From assembly GCA_937876195.1 (NCBI GenBank), contig CALEIK010000004.1, positions 1 through 64,000 of the forward strand: 64,000 nucleotides of DNA, in the 5' to 3' direction. Origin of the DNA: an uncultured Flavobacteriales bacterium (GTDB taxonomy: Bacteria; Bacteroidota; Bacteroidia; Flavobacteriales_D; Crocinitomicaceae). This document shows positions 30,014 through 39,036 of this stretch, in pieces. The notes beneath the pieces were generated by a model, which saw nothing but the letters and a program-made list of their open reading frames with translations, was not told the origin of the DNA and did not search any database. Every line of letters begins with the position of its first letter. The stretch's first letter is position 1. The translations under genes were made by a program, and so were the position numbers.

Positions 30014-30910
30014 ATGTTCAGCAAGAGGCAAGAAATAATTGGCCACAGTGCCGCAGTTTATGCGCTGATTGCGAATGCGGAATTTGTGTATTCGGGCAGT
30101 GCCGACAATTACGTTGCGCGCTGGTTGACAGCCACAGGTGAACAAGATAAATTTGCCATCAAGTTTGAGCAATCGGTGTATGCGCTGGAGTTTTTCGGTG
30201 ACAATTTATTGGCAGTTGGTTTGGCAGATGGGGGATTGCACATTTTTGATCTTGCACAGCGTACCGAACTAAAATACTTCACCCAACACACTAAAGCCAT
30301 CTTTTCCATTGCCTCCAATGCTTCGAAACAACAGTTGTACGTCTCCGATGCCGAAGGTAATTTGTCTGTGTGGAATACGAACTCGCTTGAATTGTTGATT
30401 TACATTCCCCTCGATTGCGGAAAAATTCGCTCCATGGCGGTTTCTTCGACGGGTGATCACTTTGTGCTCGCTTGCCAGGATGGAAACCTGCGGATCCTGG
30501 ACACCGAATTTTTCAATGAAATTCACACCATTAGCGCCCATAAAGACGGAGCGACGTCTGTTGTTTTTCACCCAACGAAGGAAGATTTACTCATTTCAGG
30601 AGGAAAGGACGCGCTCATTAAAATCTGGAATTGGAAAGAGGAATCGTTGATTGAAACAATTGTCGCGCACAATTTTGCAGTGTATGATTTGTTGTCAATA
30701 CACGATGGCGCTCAGTTCGTTTCCGCGAGTCGCGATAAAACGATTAAAGTATGGAATTCGTCCGATTTCTCTTTTGTTCAGCGCTTGGAAAGCAAGAATG
30801 GGGGACATCGACATTCCGTCAACGGCTTGGCAAAAATAGACGAGGAGACTTTCGTTTCTTGTTCCGACGATAAGCGGATAATTGTGTGGAGTGGAGACGT
30901 ATCGATTTGA
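30014..30910 (+). CDS. WD40-repeat protein
   Basis: 298 residues with six to seven WD40 repeats; the clearest blades are HKDGATSVVFHPTKEDLLIS with GGKDALIKIWNWKEE, and then ASRDKTIKVWNSSDF and CSDDKRIIVWSGD. There is no signal peptide or membrane helix, so it is a cytoplasmic seven-bladed propeller. It begins four bases after the helicase stop, implying co-translation. A scaffold linking the helicase to other partners is a reasonable inference. I know of no characterised case. Confidence 0.9.
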   Translation: MFSKRQEIIGHSAAVYALIANAEFVYSGSADNYVARWLTATGEQDKFAIKFEQSVYALEFFGDNLLAVGLADGGLHIFDLAQRTELKYFTQHTKAIFSIASNASKQQLYVSDAEGNLSVWNTNSLELLIYIPLDCGKIRSMAVSSTGDHFVLACQDGNLRILDTEFFNEIHTISAHKDGATSVVFHPTKEDLLISGGKDALIKIWNWKEESLIETIVAHNFAVYDLLSIHDGAQFVSASRDKTIKVWNSSDFSFVQRLESKNGGHRHSVNGLAKIDEETFVSCSDDKRIIVWSGDVSI

Positions 30911-31059
30911 TAATTTGCTTGCTGAAATAATCTCCGATCAAACGCTTTTCGTGATAAAGTACGCTACAATCTTAGTTTCATGGGATTACTTTCATTAGCT
31001 TTTATCATGTATGCAACTAATTTCTCAATTGTCGGGTCTTATAGGTACAAATCATCATT

Positions 31060-31671
31060 ATGAAGAAGCTATATACATCAATTCTATTTTTTCTATTTCT
31101 AAGTCACCTAAATGCACAATGCGTTTTAGACATGACTGCTACTGTGGATGGATCTGGAAACATTGTAACATTCAATAACTCTACAGGAGCCGATCCGTCG
31201 AGTTATGTTTGGTATGTGTATAATATGGATATGGGGATGGGGCTACCATATTTGGAGTATATAGAACCATCTGTCAATACCATTTCTTATGCTCCACTCT
31301 ATGTCGGAAATTACCTGGTTTGTTTAGTTGCTAATGAAAGCGGAACAAATGCTGCTTGTGATTCACTTTGTGAACCGCTCACATATACCCAAAGCATGAT
31401 GAACATGCAAAACACCAATGATATTGGAGAGCTGACTAGTTCCGATGAAGTATCCATTTACCCAAATCCCGCGCATGACAGACTGTATGTTATTAGCGAT
31501 GGTAATTCAACCCAAAAGAGTGAATTTAGAATTTCTGACATTGTAGGGAGAAATTATGAGGTTGAATATTTTATCAACGATAATGGTGTTGAGATTGACG
31601 TTCGTTCGCTACCGAATGGCGTTTATTTTATCACTATTCAAGACAAGGTACTTAGGTTTGTCGTGGAATAA
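31060..31671 (+). CDS. T9SS-sorted secreted protein, 203 aa
   Basis: Signal peptide MKKLYTSILFFLFLSHLNAQ. The middle resembles a PKD-like or Ig-like beta domain (VTFNNSTGADPSSYVWYVYN, then NYLVCLVANESGTNAACDSL), with four Cys. The C-terminus is a type A T9SS sorting domain: VSIYPNPAHDRLYVISDGNS, ISDIVGRN, and LPNGVYFITIQDKVLRFVVE. It is exported across the outer membrane; ligand unknown. A bidirectional terminator follows at 31711-31747. Confidence 0.88.
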   Translation: MKKLYTSILFFLFLSHLNAQCVLDMTATVDGSGNIVTFNNSTGADPSSYVWYVYNMDMGMGLPYLEYIEPSVNTISYAPLYVGNYLVCLVANESGTNAACDSLCEPLTYTQSMMNMQNTNDIGELTSSDEVSIYPNPAHDRLYVISDGNSTQKSEFRISDIVGRNYEVEYFINDNGVEIDVRSLPNGVYFITIQDKVLRFVVE

Positions 31672-31710
31672 GTTGTAGATGTTTCAATCGTATTTCTTTT
31701 CAAGATAGAA

Positions 31711-31747
31711 AAAAAAAGCCCTTCATCATTTTGACAAAGGGCTTTTG
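31711..31747. terminator. Bidirectional rho-independent terminator
   Basis: AAAAAGCCCTT and AAAGGGCTTTT form a stem with A-run on one side and T-run on the other, between two convergent genes (31671 and 31766). Confidence 0.85.
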
Positions 31748-31765
31748 TATTTTGATAGAAGTCTA

Positions 31766-32656
31766 TTACTTCTTAAAATTATCTGCAACAATCAAATCTT
31801 TGGTTCCATGGCCCCACGAATAAAATCCTTCGCCAGTTTTTACACCTTTCTTCCCGGCTGTTACCATGTTAACGAGTAGAGGGCAAGGCGCGTATTTAGA
31901 ATTTCCAAAGCCTTCGTACAGCACTTCCATAATTGCTAGGCAAACGTCCAATCCAATGAAATCTGCCAGTTGTAAAGGTCCCATTGGGTGCGCCATACCT
32001 AGTTTCATGACGGTGTCAATTTCTTCCACACCGGCAACGCCTTCGTGCAAGGTAATGATCGCCTCATTAATCATCGGCATTAAAATGCGGTTGGCAACAA
32101 ATCCTGGGTAATCGTTGACTTCAACAGGAACCTTGTTCAGTTTTTTAGATGTCTCCATAATGAGGTCAGTCACTTCATTAGAAGTCGAGTAACCGCGAAT
32201 GATTTCCACCAATTTCATCACTGGTACAGGATTCATAAAATGCATCCCAATCACCTTGTCGGGACGAGAAGTCACCGCAGCGATTTTTGTAATTGATATC
32301 GAGGAAGTGTTGGTTGCTAATATTGTAGAAGGATTCGTTTTTTCATCCAAATCACGGAAAATTTTCAATTTTAAATCGATGTTCTCCGTGGCAGCTTCGA
32401 CAACTAGATCCACATTCTTCACACCATCCGCGAGATCCGTGAAGGTTGTAATATTTCCTAACGTAGCGGTTTTGTCTGCCTCTGAAATTTGCTCCTTTGC
32501 CACTTGTCGATCCAAGTTTTTGGCAATGGTCGCCAAACCTTTGTCCAGCGATGCTTGCTGAACGTCAATCAACGCTACCTTGTATCCAAATTGTGCGAAT
32601 GTATGCGCGATACCGTTTCCCATGGTACCTGCTCCTATAACTGCTACGTTTTTCAT
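31766..32656 (-). CDS. hbd: 3-hydroxybutyryl-CoA (3-hydroxyacyl-CoA) dehydrogenase
   Basis: 296 residues from the ATG at 32656 (MKNVAVIGAGTMGNGIAHTF). NAD-binding GAGTMGNGIA, catalytic His in GMHFMNPVPVMKLVEIIRG, the DYPGFVANRILMPMINEA helix, then AHPMGPLQLADFIGLDVCLA and a YAPCPLLVNMV..GKKGVKTG tail. Length and all motifs match single-domain short enzymes of the Hbd/PaaH type. Oxidises (S)-3-hydroxyacyl-CoA with NAD+ in fatty-acid or aromatic-acid degradation, or works in reverse in butyrate-type synthesis. Stand-alone gene here. Confidence 0.93.
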   Translation of the reverse strand: MKNVAVIGAGTMGNGIAHTFAQFGYKVALIDVQQASLDKGLATIAKNLDRQVAKEQISEADKTATLGNITTFTDLADGVKNVDLVVEAATENIDLKLKIFRDLDEKTNPSTILATNTSSISITKIAAVTSRPDKVIGMHFMNPVPVMKLVEIIRGYSTSNEVTDLIMETSKKLNKVPVEVNDYPGFVANRILMPMINEAIITLHEGVAGVEEIDTVMKLGMAHPMGPLQLADFIGLDVCLAIMEVLYEGFGNSKYAPCPLLVNMVTAGKKGVKTGEGFYSWGHGTKDLIVADNFKK

Positions 32657-32722
32657 CTCTTTTAATTTTGTTTCACAAAGATAATATTCCAATGTTATTA
32701 AACGAATCCGTACTTTTGATTA

Positions 32723-33124
32723 GTGAACTTCAATAACAAAAAAATAATCTTTTACGACGGTGACTGCGGACTATGCAATCGTTCTGTGGCGTTTGTTCTG
32801 AAACATGAAAAGGACAAATCAATCCTTTTTGCCTCAATACAGTCGGAGTTTACACGTGAGTTTTTCAAAACGCATGAATGGAGCACTCCTGATTTAAGCA
32901 CGTTTTATTTTTACGAGAATGGTAAGTTGTATCAGAAATCAACAGCTGCATTAAAGGTGAGTAGATGGCTGAAAGCGCCTCAATCATGGTTGAGTGTATT
33001 CATCGTTGTACCTCGCTTCCTTCGCGATTGGGTGTACGACGGTATCGCCAAACGAAGACGTAGGATCTCAAAAGGTTTCTGTGTGATGCCAACAGAAGAA
33101 CAAAGACAGCGGTTTTTAAGCTAA
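32723..33124 (+). CDS. DCC-family protein (DUF393)
   Basis: 133 residues; starts with GTG at 32723. IIFYDGDCGLCNRSVAFVLK contains the D-x-x-C-x-x-C motif of thioredoxin-fold DCC proteins, followed by LFASIQSEFTREFF and STFYFYENGKLYQKSTAALK. It is predicted to be a thiol-disulphide oxidoreductase of unknown substrate. Its stop lies nine bases inside the 3' end of the convergent histidine kinase gene (ending at 33116), so the two mRNAs are complementary at their ends. Confidence 0.9.
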   Translation: MNFNNKKIIFYDGDCGLCNRSVAFVLKHEKDKSILFASIQSEFTREFFKTHEWSTPDLSTFYFYENGKLYQKSTAALKVSRWLKAPQSWLSVFIVVPRFLRDWVYDGIAKRRRRISKGFCVMPTEEQRQRFLS

Positions 33125-36100
33125 ATCGTTTTTAGGAATGGTAAAATGAAAAGCAGTTCCTTTTCCGATTTCAGATGTCACCCATATTTTTCCATCCATT
33201 CGCTCAATGATTTTCTTCACGATGGAAAGTCCAATGCCGGTGCCACTGTATTCTTCCCGCGCGTGCAAACGCTGGAATACAATGAAAATCTGATCGAAAT
33301 ACTCGTCGGAAATACCAATACCATTGTCCTCCACATGAAATAACCAGTGATCATTTTGTTCTTCAGCGCGGATCGTTACTTTTGGAGTAATTCCATCCCT
33401 TTGATATTTGATACCATTGCTGATGATGTTTTGAAATACCTGAAGCAAAGGCGTGCGTTCTCCCAAAATACTGGGTAACTTATCATGTTTGATATTAGCC
33501 TTCGTTTCCACAATTTTTTTCCGATGCAAAATTTTCACTTCGTCGATTAGATCATTCAAATCAATGAGTTCAGCACTTGAGAATTCATCAAGTCGACCTG
33601 CACGTGAAAACTCAAGGAGATCAAGAATAATTTGTCGCATCCGCTGAGCGCCATCTACGGCAAAATGAATATATCGTTGGGCTTTATCATCGAGTTTGTC
33701 TTCGTATTTTCGTTGCAACTGATTCAAGAAACTGGTAATCATTCTTAAAGGTTCTTGAAGGTCATGCGAAGTCACAAAGGCAAATTGCTCCAGCTCTTCA
33801 TTAGAAATAGCCAATTCCTTGGTTTGGATTTCGAGTTCTTTGTTGAGTCGTATCAATGATTCTTCCGATTCTTTTCGGTGCGTAATGTCACTTAGCGCCC
33901 CCACCATTCGAACGGTTTGTCCTTTCTCGTTTCTTATTGCAACACCTCGATCGATCACAAATGCATACTCACCAGACTCTTTGCGATAACGGTATTCGTG
34001 CTGCCAGTTGCTCGCTTCTTTGTCTTCAAGCAGCACATTCATTGATGCAAGCACACGTTCTTTGTCCTCAGGATGAATACGACTCGTCCATGTTTCTAAT
34101 GTAGGTGGGTGTTTAACTGGATCGTATCCAAAAATTGTTTTGTAGCCTTTCCCCCAGTGGGTCTTTTTGTTTAGAATGTCCCAATCCCAAATGGCATCAT
34201 TGGTTGCCTCACTTACTTTCTCAAATCGTTCGTTGGATAAGCGCACTTGCTCCTCAGATTCCACACGGAGACTAATGTCTTTCATGTAAACAGAAAGCCC
34301 ATTTTCAGAAGGGTAGACACTGACCTCCAACCACTGTTTCGTTGTGTGATTGTATTCTTCAAAGTGCACGATTTTTTGCGTCTCCATTGCCTTGCTGTAT
34401 TCAGCATAAAACTTTGAATGTTGGGTTTTAGAAAATACCTTCCATAAATTTTTCCCAAGAGTCTGCTTACGGTTTTTACGTAGGATATTTTCAGCTTCTT
34501 TATTCCAGTAGGTAACCGTCCATTTTCGATCCACTGAAAGGAATGCATCTCCAATACTTTCGAGGATGTTGTTTTTCTCGTTTAAAGTTTTCTTCAGTTC
34601 TAGTTCATTCGTTTTCTTCGTATGAATGTCTTGAAAACTGCCATAGATTTTTATGCATTTCCCTTCAGCGAAAGTGGCTTCACCAATGGTTCTGATCCAT
34701 TTTAAATTTCCCTTTTCTGTAATTATTTGAAGTTCTTCATCCCAAGGAGTTCCATCTTCGATGCATTGTTTCACTTTTTCCGAAATAGTATCTCGGTCGT
34801 GCCCTTTCACAAAACCACCAATTCCCTTTTTTAAGGTGGGTTCGAAACTATCTGGTACCTCACGGATTTCTCTAGTAATATCCGACCAAAATACAGTTCC
34901 TTTGAGCACGTCGATTTCCCAACTTCCTACCTGCGCCAGTTTTGAAGCATTGCCTAATAAGATTTGAAGCTCCTTTATTTCTGTAATATCGCGTCCATAC
35001 GCAAAGATATTCCCTTCTTGATCGAAGACATCCGATGAACTCCATGAAATCCAGCAATATTCGCCTGATTTCTTTCTATACCGATTAATGAATCCACTTG
35101 CTTTGTGTTGGCTGGTGATATTCAGCTCGTATTCCTGCAGCGTATCACTTAGATCATCGGGATAGATAAAATTGGAAAATGGTTGAGATGTAAGCTCCTT
35201 AGCGGTATAACCTAACAACTGGCAAAACGCTGGGTTAACTTTGGAAAAGCTCCCGTCTGCCGATGCAATGGCCAAAATTTCCGGAGCGTTTTCGAAAAAG
35301 AGTTGAAATTCTTCTTCTTGTTGCTTTCGTTTAATTTCTGCTCCAAACAAATGTTCAATGGACGTTAAAAGTGGAATGTTCTGATCGCTTAAGGATTCGG
35401 ACCGACTCGTTAAAATCATGACACCAACGACCGAATCATGCTGAAAAAGTGGAACACCAATGACAGATTTTAGTCCAAGTTTTTTCGCTATTCGATGGCG
35501 TATGAATTCTTTGTTTTCGCCAATATTCTTCCATACACTAGCTTTACCGTTCATCCAAACGTTTCCTGGAACACCTTCTCCGAATCCAAATTCTTGTATA
35601 GCGTTTTTATGGCTAAAAAATTCGGAAGCTCCATTGGTTGCAGAGGAGCTAAATAATCTTAAACGCTGTTCATCACGACTTACCAGCCACACTGCACAGG
35701 TGCTGTATTCATCCGTATGTAAAATATGCTCAATGGCATTTTCCACGCAAACGAGTAGACGCTCTTCATTTTTAAAGAAATTGGTGATGGCCAGTTGAAG
35801 TTGTTTCTGTTCCTCAATTCGTTGAAATTCTGTAATATCTCGTAACGCACCAATCATACGAATGGGTTTACCTTTGTTGTCGCGAATCATGTGACCTATT
35901 TCTTCCACAAATAGATAGGTATTGTCAACTGTTTTAAATCGAAATGAATTCGTCCACAAATGACGTTTTTTATCACTCAAAAATGCATCCCAGCTTTGTT
36001 GATGCTTTTCTCGATCTATAGGGTGGGTAAGTGCGGCCCAATCTTCAATGGTGAAAACTTTCCCTTCTGGGTTGTACCCAAAATTCCGGTAGAATCCATC

Positions 36101-38650
36101 GCCCCAATAAAATTCATCTTTTTCAACGTCCCAGTCATAGATAGCATCATTGGTTGCCTTACTTACATACTCGAAACGCTCATTACTTTTTTTAAGCTCC
36201 TCTTGCGCGCTAATTAATTCAGTGATGTCAACGCTATTAACAACAATTCCACTTATTGAATTATCTTCAGTAAGATTGGTGCCAATACTTTGCATCCACC
36301 GCCAACCATTCGTTTTATGTTTAAAACGGTAAGGATTGGATTTAATTCGTTTTTCAGTTTGGAGTTGATTCAGTTGTTCATAAAGTGGAGCAACGTCTTC
36401 AGGGTGGATAAGAGAAAAACCATCCTTTCCGAGCAATTCTTTTTCGTTATATCCTAAGTATTGCTTGTAATTCGGGCTGACATATTGAAATCCTCCTTGA
36501 AAATCGAGAATAGCGATTAAATCAGCTCCTTCTTGTACCAAGGATTTAAATCGCTTTTCACTCTGCAGAATTTTTTCATCTGCCACAATTCTATCTGTTA
36601 CATCTCTAAAATTGTCAACGATTCCATTGATATTTGGATCATGTATCATGTTTGTAATGGTAGCTTCTAACCATCTCCATGAACCATCTTTGTGTTTTGT
36701 TCTTGAAGTATGACCTTGAATGGGGACTCCTGGGCTTTTCAGTACTAGTTCCATTTTTTCAATCACTTTGGGAAGGTCTTCCGTATGGATAATTTCAAAT
36801 AGATTCAATCTATAAGCTTCCTTTTCACTATACCCAAGAACACTTTTTATAGACGGGGAGATGTACGAGGTGGATCCGTCAGGACGGATGATTGCCATGC
36901 CGTCTGTTCCATTCTCAATAAGTGCCCGAAAGCGCTGCTCGCTATCCATTAAGCGCTCATCGTTAAGAAGTCGCTCAGTAATATCTCTTGAATTTGCTAC
37001 GATTCCACCGATAGCTGGATTGTCTAGCATGTTGGTTACTTTTGATTCTATCCAACGCCATTCTCCCTTTCCATCGATAAATCGAAAGGGAGAAATAGTT
37101 ACTGATTTTTGTTTGGCTAGTTTTGAGTAGTTTGATAGGAAATCATCTTTGTCATCTGGGTGAATAAAATCAAATGCATTCTTACCGATAAATTCTTCTG
37201 GCGTGATTCCTAAAACTGTCGTACTGGTTGGACTCACGTACATGTAATTACCTTCCAAATCAAGAATCCCGATTAAATCCAATCCATCTTGGACGAGTGT
37301 TTTGAAGCGCTGCTCGCTGATTCTTAGTTGCTCTTGCGATTCTTTAATTTCACTGATATCATTGAACACAACCACAGCACCCTTCACCTTGTTGGCGAAA
37401 CGAATAGGTGTGGATGAATAGCGCACGTAAAATTTTGTTCCGTCCTTTTTCCAGAAGACGTCCGATTCCACCCTACACCCTTTCACCAGATTTCTTGATT
37501 TATAGATGGGGCAGTCTTCTTCTTCGTGTATTTCGCCATCTTCTGATTTGTAGTGAACAATTTCATGCATGTTTTTACCAATGCATTCGCTTTCTTCAAA
37601 CCCCAACATTTTTAGGGCTGCACGATTGATAAACGTACATTCTCCATGCTCATTTATTCCATAAATTCCTTCATCGGTGGATTGAAGAATTAATTGATTG
37701 GACGTAATTACATTGATTTGATTAATACTCAGGAGTATACTGTCAGTAACTGATTCAAGGAGCTTTCTTTCCTCTTTGAGAAACGCATCCTCGTGGTTTT
37801 CTGTGATTCTTTTTTGATAGCTTACTGAGATTTCAAGCTGCTTCCCACTAATGCAGGTACGCTCGGTTGTTTGGGTCCATCGCGTTTTCGTATAATTTTG
37901 ACTCGCAATGGTTTTGTGACCATAGGTAATTGCTACGCCCGCAAATTCTGGATACTGATAACCTTCAGGTAAAATATCGATGGATTTCTCAAGCAGGTCT
38001 TGTATACTCGACTCCGAGTTCGATAAATAGGTAATTTTATAAAGGCATTCTTGCTCTTTTAACCGCTCATTTAACGACCAAAGGGTTTTATTAAATTTTG
38101 ATTGAATCGTTTGGTAATTGGCTGCTTCTCTTCTTAATTTATTCGTCGCATCAGTAAATTCAATGTCCTTTCTTCTCAGTTTAAGTAGCTGAACAACCTG
38201 TTTTGAAAGCAATTTTAAGGCATTTTGTTGTTGTGGAGTTAATTCTTTAGGTGCATGGTCTATTACACACAGCGCACCGAGAACCTCTCCCGAAGTGCAA
38301 ACCAAAGGAACTCCTGCGTAGAAAATGAAATTATGAGGAGCTGATACTACTGGATTGTCTTTGAAATTCTTGTTTTTACGAGCGTCGGTGACAATAAAAA
38401 TGTCGTTTGGTTTTGCAACGGCGTGTGCGCAAAATGATTGCTCAATGGGTGTTTGTTTTAAGTTCGTTCCATGGTGTGATAAGAATAATTGCTCTTTTTC
38501 GGTCAACAGGGTGATAAGCGCAATGGGAGTTTCACAAATCGATGCTGCAAGCTCAGTAAGGTTGTTGTAATTCTCGTCCTGCTCAATTGGCAAGAGATTC
38601 AACTTTTTAAGTTTCGCTAATTGTTGATCAAGATTTGATGGTTTCTTCAT
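33116..38650 (-). CDS. Cytoplasmic hybrid of nine PAS and two GAF domains with a HisKA/HATPase kinase
   Basis: 1844 residues from MKKPSNLDQQLAKLKKLN (ATG 38650). Order: GAF (about 20-165, FCAHAVAKPNDIFIVTDARK), coiled linker, five PAS/PAC modules in a row, a second GAF (FGFGEGVPGNVWMNGKASVW), four more PAS/PAC modules, then HisKA (FAFVTSHDLQEPLRMITSFL) and HATPase (IISNGIKYQ, VEDNGIGIS, GTGIGLSIVKKI). No membrane helix and no receiver domain, so it is a soluble kinase signalling to an unlinked regulator. An open frame continues upstream to 38869, but that stretch is a broken copy of another gene's tail and is excluded. Several PAS units are near-identical in layout, suggesting internal duplication. 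Confidence 0.93.
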   Translation of the reverse strand: MKKPSNLDQQLAKLKKLNLLPIEQDENYNNLTELAASICETPIALITLLTEKEQLFLSHHGTNLKQTPIEQSFCAHAVAKPNDIFIVTDARKNKNFKDNPVVSAPHNFIFYAGVPLVCTSGEVLGALCVIDHAPKELTPQQQNALKLLSKQVVQLLKLRRKDIEFTDATNKLRREAANYQTIQSKFNKTLWSLNERLKEQECLYKITYLSNSESSIQDLLEKSIDILPEGYQYPEFAGVAITYGHKTIASQNYTKTRWTQTTERTCISGKQLEISVSYQKRITENHEDAFLKEERKLLESVTDSILLSINQINVITSNQLILQSTDEGIYGINEHGECTFINRAALKMLGFEESECIGKNMHEIVHYKSEDGEIHEEEDCPIYKSRNLVKGCRVESDVFWKKDGTKFYVRYSSTPIRFANKVKGAVVVFNDISEIKESQEQLRISEQRFKTLVQDGLDLIGILDLEGNYMYVSPTSTTVLGITPEEFIGKNAFDFIHPDDKDDFLSNYSKLAKQKSVTISPFRFIDGKGEWRWIESKVTNMLDNPAIGGIVANSRDITERLLNDERLMDSEQRFRALIENGTDGMAIIRPDGSTSYISPSIKSVLGYSEKEAYRLNLFEIIHTEDLPKVIEKMELVLKSPGVPIQGHTSRTKHKDGSWRWLEATITNMIHDPNINGIVDNFRDVTDRIVADEKILQSEKRFKSLVQEGADLIAILDFQGGFQYVSPNYKQYLGYNEKELLGKDGFSLIHPEDVAPLYEQLNQLQTEKRIKSNPYRFKHKTNGWRWMQSIGTNLTEDNSISGIVVNSVDITELISAQEELKKSNERFEYVSKATNDAIYDWDVEKDEFYWGDGFYRNFGYNPEGKVFTIEDWAALTHPIDREKHQQSWDAFLSDKKRHLWTNSFRFKTVDNTYLFVEEIGHMIRDNKGKPIRMIGALRDITEFQRIEEQKQLQLAITNFFKNEERLLVCVENAIEHILHTDEYSTCAVWLVSRDEQRLRLFSSSATNGASEFFSHKNAIQEFGFGEGVPGNVWMNGKASVWKNIGENKEFIRHRIAKKLGLKSVIGVPLFQHDSVVGVMILTSRSESLSDQNIPLLTSIEHLFGAEIKRKQQEEEFQLFFENAPEILAIASADGSFSKVNPAFCQLLGYTAKELTSQPFSNFIYPDDLSDTLQEYELNITSQHKASGFINRYRKKSGEYCWISWSSSDVFDQEGNIFAYGRDITEIKELQILLGNASKLAQVGSWEIDVLKGTVFWSDITREIREVPDSFEPTLKKGIGGFVKGHDRDTISEKVKQCIEDGTPWDEELQIITEKGNLKWIRTIGEATFAEGKCIKIYGSFQDIHTKKTNELELKKTLNEKNNILESIGDAFLSVDRKWTVTYWNKEAENILRKNRKQTLGKNLWKVFSKTQHSKFYAEYSKAMETQKIVHFEEYNHTTKQWLEVSVYPSENGLSVYMKDISLRVESEEQVRLSNERFEKVSEATNDAIWDWDILNKKTHWGKGYKTIFGYDPVKHPPTLETWTSRIHPEDKERVLASMNVLLEDKEASNWQHEYRYRKESGEYAFVIDRGVAIRNEKGQTVRMVGALSDITHRKESEESLIRLNKELEIQTKELAISNEELEQFAFVTSHDLQEPLRMITSFLNQLQRKYEDKLDDKAQRYIHFAVDGAQRMRQIILDLLEFSRAGRLDEFSSAELIDLNDLIDEVKILHRKKIVETKANIKHDKLPSILGERTPLLQVFQNIISNGIKYQRDGITPKVTIRAEEQNDHWLFHVEDNGIGISDEYFDQIFIVFQRLHAREEYSGTGIGLSIVKKIIERMDGKIWVTSEIGKGTAFHFTIPKNDLA

Positions 38651-38732
38651 TGAGCTCAAAAAATTATCTGTTTGGGGTAGTTTAGCGTAATAGGGGTAAA
38701 TGTACGCAATATTACATCTGAAGACGAATCCC

Positions 38733-38869
38733 TTAATTATTAATTTGTGGTATGCTTGAAAAATTGAGATTAGCCCATCAGCCGGGATGATACAATGATC
38801 AAAATCGCACATTCGTTTTAGTGCCTTGTTTGTTTTATCTCGATTCAACTCAGTGTACATGCGTCCCAT
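38733..38869 (-). pseudogene. Fragment copied from the 3' end of the hydrolase-TerB gene
   Basis: The minus strand reads LKRMCDFDHCIIPADGLISI then FQAYHK. The hydrolase at 40327 ends LERMGEFDHGIIPPDELMAI then FQAYHN and stop. In the intact gene the sequence is CACAATTAATAAT; here one extra A (CACAAATTAATAAT) removes the stop, which lets the frame run on into the kinase leader. The rest of 38651-39036 holds only the promoter of the next gene. Confidence 0.8.
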
Positions 38870-38990
38870 TAAAGCCGTTTTTAATATCCTTATTATTAAA
38901 TAGTTAGTATTGTTTCGGGTTAACTAAAATAGATGATTACAATCTTCGAATAGACGTGTATAATCTTGAAAACATTGAATCAATTTCTCA

Positions 38991-39021
38991 TTGGAAAGGC
39001 AAATCCTTTCGTTTAGATTTG
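38991..39021 (+). promoter_or_regulatory. Candidate promoter of the BNR/YCF48-like gene
   Basis: TTG at 38991-38993, a 20-base spacer, and TAGATTTG (TAnnTTTG) at 39014-39021. The ATG is at 39037 or 39046, so the second ATG may be favoured by leader length. Confidence 0.55.
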
Positions 39022-39036
39022 GTCTCATAACTAATT

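Noticed and set aside
38651..38869. N-terminal extension of the multi-PAS kinase
   Set aside because: Explained by a copied gene tail with a lost stop codon; the kinase-like sequence begins at MKKPSNLDQQL (38650).
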